A DNA stretch of 64,000 bases from CALMZY01 sp052033915 (GTDB lineage: Bacteria; Verrucomicrobiota; Kiritimatiellia; CAIQIC01; JAGNIJ01): contig JBPOJF010000015.1 in the NCBI GenBank assembly GCA_052033915.1, positions 25,417-89,416 of the forward strand, given 5' to 3'. The notes under the pieces are model-generated. The model had not been told where the DNA came from, did not search any database, and saw nothing but the letters and a program-made list of their open reading frames with translations. This document shows positions 58,745-64,000 of this stretch, one piece after another. The translations under genes and the position numbers were made by a program. Numbering within the stretch: the stretch's first letter is position 1; every line of letters begins with the position of its first letter.

Positions 58745-60100
58745 ATGAAGGAAGCTCTCAAAGTCGGCGTGTCGGGCGTGCGCGGTGTGGTAGGCGATTC
58801 CTTCACCCCGCAGGTCGCGGCTTCGTTTGCGCAGGCCTTCGGTGCGTTCGTGGGACGCGGCGCCGTGGTCGTGGCGCGCGACACACGGCCCTCGGGCGCG
58901 ATGATCGAGCGGGCCGTTGTCGCCGGACTCCAGAGCGTGGGATGCAAGCCGATCCTGGCCGGCGTCGTTCCCTCGCCGACGGCCTTGATTCTCACGAAGG
59001 ACCTCGGCGCGCGCGGCGGGATCGTGATCACCGCCAGCCATAACCCGTCGCCATGGAATGCCCTCAAGTTCGTCGAGCGGACGGGCCTTTTCCTGAGCGA
59101 AACGCGCGCGCAGGAACTGTTCGATATCTACCACCAGCAGGACTTCCCGCTGGTTCCCGAGAGCGATATCCCCGCCGTCGCCGTCGAGACCGAGCCGATG
59201 AAGACGCATTTCCAGCGGGTGCACGATTACGTGAACGCCGATTTGATTCGCGGGAAGTCATTCAAGGTGGCCGTGGATTGCTGCAACGGCGTCGGGGCGC
59301 TCCACTCCGCCCCCTTCCTCGAACAGTTGCTCGGCTGCCGGGTCGTTCCCGTGTTCGACCAGCCGTCCGGTTTTTTCGAGCGCGATCCCGAGCCGCTGCC
59401 GGAGAACCTGCGTCAGCTCTGCGAAGCGGTGGTGACGGAAAAGTGCGATCTGGGGTTTGCGCAGGACCCGGACGGCGACCGCCTGGCGATCGTGAACGAA
59501 AAGGGCGAGCCGATCGGCGAGGATCTCACGCTGGCGTTCGCGGTCCAGCAGGTTCTTTCCCATCACTCCAAGGGGCCGGTGGCGTTCAATCTTTGCACGA
59601 GCCGGAGCGTGGAATGGGCGGCCCGGCAATGCGGGAGCGAAGTGGTGCGGACGAAGATCGGCGAGATCAACGTCTGCGAAACTATGCTCAAGATCGGAGC
59701 GGTCATCGGGGGGGAGAACATCGGCGGCGTGATCATTCCGGCGATCCATCCGTGCCGCGACAGCTACGCGGGAATGGCCGTCATTCTGGAGCGCCTGGCG
59801 ATGTCCGGAAAGACCGTGTCCGAACTCCGCGCCGAGATTCCCCGTTTCTTTCTCGTGAAGGACAAGATTCGGATTCGCGGCGAACAGGCGCCCGTCATCC
59901 TGCGCGCATTGCGCCAGGAATACGCCGGCGAAAAGATGAACCTTCTGGACGGCGTTTATATCGACTTCGGCGAAAGCTGGGTCCACGTCCGCCGCTCCAA
60001 TACCGAACCGGTCATCCGCATCACCGCGGAAGCCCCCTTGGAGGACGAGGCCTTTCGGCTTGCCGCGGGAGTCCGTCAGAAAATCGAAGCCACGATTTGA
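58745..60100 (+). CDS. Phosphomannomutase/phosphoglucomutase
   Basis: The 451-residue protein starts at the ATG at 58745. It has SGVRGVVGDSFTP at the N-terminus, the phosphoserine loop ITASHNPSPWNALKF with S98, the metal loop D241-P-D-G-D-R246, the sugar-binding loop GGENIGGVI and the phosphate loop RRSNTEPVIRI. All four sites are intact, so it should interconvert hexose 1- and 6-phosphates (mannose, glucose or glucosamine; specificity not readable). It would feed nucleotide-sugar synthesis together with ManA. The preceding gene is a degenerate paralogue. Confidence 0.92.
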   Translation: MKEALKVGVSGVRGVVGDSFTPQVAASFAQAFGAFVGRGAVVVARDTRPSGAMIERAVVAGLQSVGCKPILAGVVPSPTALILTKDLGARGGIVITASHNPSPWNALKFVERTGLFLSETRAQELFDIYHQQDFPLVPESDIPAVAVETEPMKTHFQRVHDYVNADLIRGKSFKVAVDCCNGVGALHSAPFLEQLLGCRVVPVFDQPSGFFERDPEPLPENLRQLCEAVVTEKCDLGFAQDPDGDRLAIVNEKGEPIGEDLTLAFAVQQVLSHHSKGPVAFNLCTSRSVEWAARQCGSEVVRTKIGEINVCETMLKIGAVIGGENIGGVIIPAIHPCRDSYAGMAVILERLAMSGKTVSELRAEIPRFFLVKDKIRIRGEQAPVILRALRQEYAGEKMNLLDGVYIDFGESWVHVRRSNTEPVIRITAEAPLEDEAFRLAAGVRQKIEATI

Positions 60101-60117
60101 TCGGCGCGTCTTGAGGG

Positions 60118-60146
60118 TTGACCGGAATGATCCCGGATGATAATCG
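60118..60146 (+). promoter_or_regulatory. Predicted promoter of the GH3 gene
   Basis: TTGACC (60118-60123) and TAATCG (60141-60146) with a 17-base spacer, 25 bases before the ATG at 60171; GGGAGGGG follows as ribosome-binding site. The gene is thus likely expressed on its own. Confidence 0.6.
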
Positions 60147-60170
60147 GGGTTTATTTCACAGGGAGGGGAC

Positions 60171-62708
60171 ATGCATTTATCACCCAGGAGAGGAAGCATA
60201 TTTCAATTTTGGGCGTCTCTCGGCGCGGGCGCGGCGATTCTTCTCCAAGCCTCCCTCGCGGGTTGGGCTCAGTCCAACACACCCGGCGTCATCCAGGCCG
60301 AGGACTACGACATCGGCGGGGAGGGGGTCGCGTATCACGACAGCGACGCGGGGAACAACGGGGGCGCCTACCGAGACGACGATGTGGACATCGAGGTCTG
60401 CGCGAGCGGCGGGTTCAACATCGGGTGGGTGTCGGATGACGAGTGGCTGAAGTACACCATCCTGGCGACGAACAGCGCGTGGAATCGCGTGCGCTACCGT
60501 CTGGCCAGCGGCTGGACCGGCCATCCGTTTGCGATCCGCTTCTCGCTCGACGATCGCACGGTGGACGTTCTCAACATCTACCAGACGGACGGCTGGCAGG
60601 TGTGGACGAACGTGATGGGCACGATGCCCTTCTTTGTCGCCGCGGGCGTGCATACCGTGCGGCTCGATATCATCACCGGCGGCTTCAACATCGACGAGTT
60701 CGAGCTGATGATGGATACGAACGCGGCTCCCGCGTATCTTAATCCGTCCGTGCCCGTCGCGGATCGCGTGGAGGATCTGCTCGGGCGGATGACGCTCGAC
60801 GAGAAGATCGGCCAGATGTGTCTCCCCTCGTTCCCCAATCTCTTCAGAACCGGCAACCAGGAAAAGGATATCACCGATTATTACATCGGAGCGCTCCTGA
60901 ACGGCGGCGGCGATGCGCCCTTTGCCGGGAACGAGCCGCATAAGTGGGCGAACATGACCGATCGCTACATGTCGTACGCGCTACAGACGCGGCTCCGGAT
61001 CCCGTTATTGTTCGGCACGGACGCGGTTCACGGCCACAACAACGTGTACGGAGCGACGATATTCCCGCACAACATCGGCCTAGGCGCCACGGACAACGAG
61101 GCGCTGATCGAACGGGCGGCGCAGGTGACCGCCGTCGAAGTCGCGGCGACGGGCATCCGCTGGGTGTACGCCCCGTGCATCGCGGTGCCTCTCAATGAAC
61201 AGTGGGGTCGCTTCTACGAAGGATTCGCCGAGACCCCCGACCGCGTCGGGCGATACGGCGCCGCGGCCGTGCGCGGCTTCCAGGGCGGCGACCTGTCCGC
61301 CGCCACCAGCGTGCTGGCCTGCGCGAAGCACTTTGCCGGGGACGGCGGCACGCAATGGGGCACGGGCACCTACAACGGATCGATCGACCAGGGCAACACC
61401 GTCTGCGACGAAGCCGCCTTTCGCGCCATTCACATCGCGCCGTACACGAACGCCATCGCCGCGGGCGTGGACAGCATCATGGCCTCCTACAGCAGTTGGA
61501 ACGGCCTTAAGATGCACGCGCATTCGTACCTGCTGACGGATGTGCTCAAGGGCGAACTCGGGTTCCAGGGGTTTTTGGTTTCCGATTGGGCGGGCATCGA
61601 TCAGATCCCCGGCGTGTACACCGAGGATGTCATCACCTCGGTCAATGCCGGGCTGGACATGATCATGATTCCGGACCGCTACAAGGAACTGCTGCTGATC
61701 CTGAAGTCCGCCGTCAACTCGGGCAGCATCTCGACGAACCGCGTTGATGACGCCGTGCGGCGCATCCTGCGCGTCAAGTTCAAGCTGGGGCTGTTCGAGA
61801 AGCCGTATGCCGATCGGAGTCTTTTGCCCAGGATCGGCTCGGCGGAACACCGCGCCGTCGCGCGGCAGGCGGTTCGGGAATCGATCGTAGTCTTGCAGAA
61901 CCAGAACGACATCCTGCCGCTGCGCAAGGATCTCGCCCGGATTCATGTGGCCGGTAAGAATGCGAACAACATAGGCAACCAATGCGGGGGCTGGAGCATT
62001 GCGTGGCAGGGCGCCTCCGGCGAGATCACGGTAGGAACGACCATCCTGGAAGCGATCACCCAGACGGTTTCGTCCGCCACCACGGTGACGTTCTCGGAAG
62101 GCGGGTTCGACGCGGCGGGCGCGGACGTGGGCATCGTGGTGGTGGGAGAGAGACCTTACGCGGAGTGGTTCGGGGACACGCTGAATCCGACGCTCGACTT
62201 TGACGACGATCTGGCCATCGAAAATGTTCGCGCCGCCGGCGTTCCCGTGGTCGTCGTGCTTGTATCCGGCCGTCCGCTGATGATCAGCGATTTCCTGCCG
62301 TCCTGGGATGCCGCCGTCGCCGCGTGGCTGCCGGGCACGGAGGGACAGGGCGTGGCCGATGTGTTGTTCGGGGATGTCTATCCCTCGGGGAGACTGGCCC
62401 ACACGTGGCCCCTGGGCACGAACCAGTTGCCGATCACGGTGGGCGACGAGCCGTACGATCCCCTGTATGCGTTCGATTACGCCTGCCGGATCGAACCCGC
62501 CCTGAGCCTCATGCAGACCGCCTCGCAGATCCTTTTCGCCTGGCCGTACGGATCCACCGGGTTCACGATCCAGTCGTGCGCGTCGCTCGCCTCTCCGATC
62601 GTATGGTCGAACGTTCCCGTCTCGCCCGAAATCGTGGGAAAGACCTACAACGCCGCGATCGACATTCCGGCGGGCACAAGCGTGTTCTACCGACTGAAAC
62701 GGCCTTGA
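60171..62708 (+). CDS. Secreted CBM6-GH3 beta-glucosidase/glucan exo-hydrolase
   Basis: The 845-residue protein starts at the ATG at 60171 behind GGGAGGGG. Domains: signal peptide (residues 1-34, ending AGWAQ), a CBM6-like carbohydrate-binding module (about 40-165: IQAEDYD, WVSDDEWLKYTI, GGFNIDEFEL), the GH3 N-terminal domain (185-520) with K386-H387 and the nucleophile D472 in VSDWAG, and the GH3 C-terminal domain (550-775) with GERPYAEWFGD as in plant-type exo-glucanases. The last 65 residues (GFTIQSCASLASPIVWSNVP to FYRLKRP) resemble the short terminal domain of verrucomicrobial secreted proteins. It should release glucose from beta-glucans outside the cytoplasm. Confidence 0.93.
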   Translation: MHLSPRRGSIFQFWASLGAGAAILLQASLAGWAQSNTPGVIQAEDYDIGGEGVAYHDSDAGNNGGAYRDDDVDIEVCASGGFNIGWVSDDEWLKYTILATNSAWNRVRYRLASGWTGHPFAIRFSLDDRTVDVLNIYQTDGWQVWTNVMGTMPFFVAAGVHTVRLDIITGGFNIDEFELMMDTNAAPAYLNPSVPVADRVEDLLGRMTLDEKIGQMCLPSFPNLFRTGNQEKDITDYYIGALLNGGGDAPFAGNEPHKWANMTDRYMSYALQTRLRIPLLFGTDAVHGHNNVYGATIFPHNIGLGATDNEALIERAAQVTAVEVAATGIRWVYAPCIAVPLNEQWGRFYEGFAETPDRVGRYGAAAVRGFQGGDLSAATSVLACAKHFAGDGGTQWGTGTYNGSIDQGNTVCDEAAFRAIHIAPYTNAIAAGVDSIMASYSSWNGLKMHAHSYLLTDVLKGELGFQGFLVSDWAGIDQIPGVYTEDVITSVNAGLDMIMIPDRYKELLLILKSAVNSGSISTNRVDDAVRRILRVKFKLGLFEKPYADRSLLPRIGSAEHRAVARQAVRESIVVLQNQNDILPLRKDLARIHVAGKNANNIGNQCGGWSIAWQGASGEITVGTTILEAITQTVSSATTVTFSEGGFDAAGADVGIVVVGERPYAEWFGDTLNPTLDFDDDLAIENVRAAGVPVVVVLVSGRPLMISDFLPSWDAAVAAWLPGTEGQGVADVLFGDVYPSGRLAHTWPLGTNQLPITVGDEPYDPLYAFDYACRIEPALSLMQTASQILFAWPYGSTGFTIQSCASLASPIVWSNVPVSPEIVGKTYNAAIDIPAGTSVFYRLKRP

Positions 62709-62799
62709 GGTGGGCCCTAGGCCGGAACCCGGCCTTGGCTCGCAACGGGGGGCATCGCCTTCAGTTGAAAGACACCGGGGCGCCCCTTCGTCTTTCGGT

Positions 62800-63191
62800 T
62801 GGCAAAAATTGCAGTCAGAGCCTGATCCCCTTCACTGAAGGCTTGGCGTTCGGGTACGATCAATTATGATAACAAGGCCACGAACGTCATGATGGCAGGG
62901 ACCACAAACCAGTACACGTACGACGGGCTGGACTCCGGCATTTTCCGGACACGCCAACAATGCGTGTGAGTCAGGTCTGGTTCCGGGAAGCGATTATGTC
63001 GTGAAGTATTACGACGATCCGACGCGTGGTCAGATTGCAGCACTTACACCACCCACGAGCAGCGCGGCTCATTACATTCAGGCGCTTCGGTTCTATTCGG
63101 GAGTCAACGTCAACATGGAGCATTCGGTTGACTATCTCGTTAATCAGAACTTCCCGTATTTTGAGTACAATGTTCCCCAACCGCAGAAGTG
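62800..63191 (+). pseudogene. Remnant of a YD/RHS-like protein
   Basis: A frame around 62829-62965 reads GTINYDNKATNVMMAGTTNQ and then YTYDGLDSG, which looks like an RHS/YD repeat unit, before a stop. A second frame (about 62941-63189) then reads FSGHANNACESGLVPGSDYV and onward to PYFEYNVPQPQK, up to the TGA at 63190. No single start joins the two, so one or more frame changes are needed. The second part resembles a C-terminal tip and is coupled to the small membrane protein gene that follows. Evidence is limited to this repeat-like stretch. Confidence 0.4.
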
Positions 63192-63527
63192 ATGAAAGCT
63201 CGAATCAAAGCAACTTGGATTGCGGGGCTCTGTGGTCTGCCTTTTGTGTTGCTGGCCTCCGCCTTATGGTGCGCGGAGGCTGGCGACGGCTACATGGGTT
63301 TTGGCTATGTCGCAGGCGACAAGGTTTTCAGCTTGGGTTTTCCGCTGACTGCTTTGCAGTTCGTATTCGGTCATTATGTCCGTCCACTTTCTGCGGCTGA
63401 TCATTGGTGGGCAATTCCGGTAATGAGCGGACTTTTTCTTTTACAGTGGATCATCTGGGCGCAGGTGATCGTTACGGTGATGCAGTTCGTGCGCCGTCGC
63501 CGTGCCGGACCTCCACCCCCGGCCTGA
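63192..63527 (+). CDS. Small membrane protein, unknown
   Basis: The 111-residue protein starts at the ATG at 63192 overlapping the stop of the frame before it. It has a signal-like first helix (residues 8-28), a short extracytoplasmic part (GDGYMGFGYVAGDKVFS), a second hydrophobic stretch (about 48-60) and a third helix near the end (MSGLFLLQWIIWAQVIVTVM), followed by a basic tail (RRRRAGPPPP). I do not recognise the family. Coupling to a possible RHS-type tip makes an immunity-type role conceivable, with little support. Confidence 0.6.
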   Translation: MKARIKATWIAGLCGLPFVLLASALWCAEAGDGYMGFGYVAGDKVFSLGFPLTALQFVFGHYVRPLSAADHWWAIPVMSGLFLLQWIIWAQVIVTVMQFVRRRRAGPPPPA

Positions 63528-63879
63528 TCACGAAAAATGCGGGGACATTTTTCGCGTCAGGCCGCTCGGAAGACCTGCCCTGCACATCGCCGCGAAGTTG
63601 GCGGCCAACGTCGCGGCCATGTGCTTGCCCCCAAGACCGCCCGGGGCCACGCGCGCAGCTACGAGGTGGCCGACGTGGAGGGCGATGCGGACGCCCGCCC
63701 ACCGCCTCCTGCGCCAAGCCGTGCGGTCTCGCGCCGGAATGGCGCGAAGACGCGCCACCGCCGCACGTCGCATAATGCTTGCATTATGCGTTCGTTGCGA
63801 GAAAGACGAAATCTGAAAGTCTGAACCGTCCCACAGTCCAAGCTTCTCTTTTTAGCCGCTTTCGATTAGGCTACTGTTC
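63528..63879. other. No gene recognised; GC-rich stretch with one perfect palindrome
   Basis: Several short frames overlap here in all phases, none with a ribosome-binding site or family look. The stretch holds GGGGACATTTTTCGCG near 63541, which resembles sequence often seen beside REP-associated transposases, and a perfect inverted repeat at 63769-63790. It may be remains of a mobile element. Confidence 0.5.
63769..63790. repeat. Perfect inverted repeat CGCATAATGC-TT-GCATTATGCG
   Basis: Ten-base arms with a two-base centre. It could be a transcription-factor operator, a recombination site or the end of a decayed mobile element; no gene partner is visible on the left. Confidence 0.8.
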
Positions 63880-64000
63880 GTGAAGCGCGGCTTGTTCAAC
63901 CTGGTCTTGCTCGTGACGGCGCTGATCGGCTGGCCGATCAGTCCCGTCTCCGGCCACGTCCTGCCGCCGAAACTCCCTTCTATCGCGCGTGGGGGCGGGG
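63880..64000 (+). CDS. Start of an exported protein, truncated by the window end
   Basis: From a GTG at 63880 the frame reads MKRGLFNLVLLVTALIGWPI, then SPVSGHVLPPKLPSIARGGG, and stays open to the edge. The basic start and hydrophobic stretch look like a signal peptide with a possible cleavage after VSG. Too short to name. Confidence 0.45.
   Translation, partial: MKRGLFNLVLLVTALIGWPISPVSGHVLPPKLPSIARGGG

Noticed and set aside
63769..63790. Integron attC site
   Set aside because: The palindrome lacks the GTTRRRY/RYYYAAC core sites and no integrase gene is present.
1..64000. CRISPR array, rRNA operon or complete insertion sequence
   Set aside because: No regularly spaced repeats, no rRNA-like sequence and no intact transposase were seen on either strand.

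Overview
The window looks like a high-GC, Gram-negative, lipopolysaccharide- or exopolysaccharide-rich bacterium, most likely of the PVC group (Verrucomicrobiota/Kiritimatiellota). This is an inference. It rests on the outer-membrane genes (TolB/Pal pair, lipoproteins, a beta-barrel protein), an archaeal-type phosphoglycerate mutase, a secreted GH3 enzyme whose C-terminus resembles the short terminal domain common on verrucomicrobial secreted proteins, and families of small palindromic intergenic repeats. I see no rRNA, tRNA, CRISPR array or intact insertion sequence.

About 1-46.8 kb is one very large surface-polysaccharide locus. It opens with the 3' end of an unknown gene, a polysaccharide deacetylase, a beta-barrel protein, a UbiA-type prenyltransferase of the decaprenyl-phosphate phosphoribosyltransferase type and two multi-membrane (GT-C-like) proteins. 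A GbsR/MarR-type regulator precedes an ABC exporter (Wzm/Wzt with a carbohydrate-binding tail) and a long run of mostly overlapping genes for methyltransferases and GT2/GT4 glycosyltransferases (10.5-32.3 kb). Then come two tandem paralogous GT-C-like proteins, a Wzx-like flippase, a DPM1-like GT2 with a DUF2304 partner, two reverse-strand glycosyltransferases, a further 892-residue GT-C-like protein and a complete dTDP-rhamnose set (rfbC-rfbA-rfbD-rfbB).

Inside this locus, 16-24 kb is unstable. It holds a fused GT2-GT4 gene and a methyltransferase gene that each carry a run of ten G, a frameshifted second copy of that methyltransferase, a truncated duplicate of a glycosyltransferase-like gene, a second frameshifted methyltransferase and an N-terminal stub of a UDP-GlcNAc 2-epimerase. 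This reads as module exchange plus decay or phase variation, with sequencing error as the main alternative.

From 46.8 to 60.1 kb the content is mainly housekeeping: a tandem-GYF-like coiled-coil protein, a LysM lipoprotein, an amidohydrolase (SAH/deoxyadenosine deaminase type), apgM, manA, corA, a TonB/TolA-like protein with tolB and pal, tatA and tatC, and two tandem phosphohexomutases. The first phosphohexomutase has lost its phosphoserine and most of its metal loop. ManA and the intact mutase could supply mannose/glucose phosphates to the sugar locus.

From 60.1 kb to the end there is a secreted CBM6-GH3 beta-glucosidase-like enzyme, a decayed YD/RHS-like remnant coupled to a small membrane protein, a 350-base stretch without a gene, and the start of another exported protein cut by the window edge.
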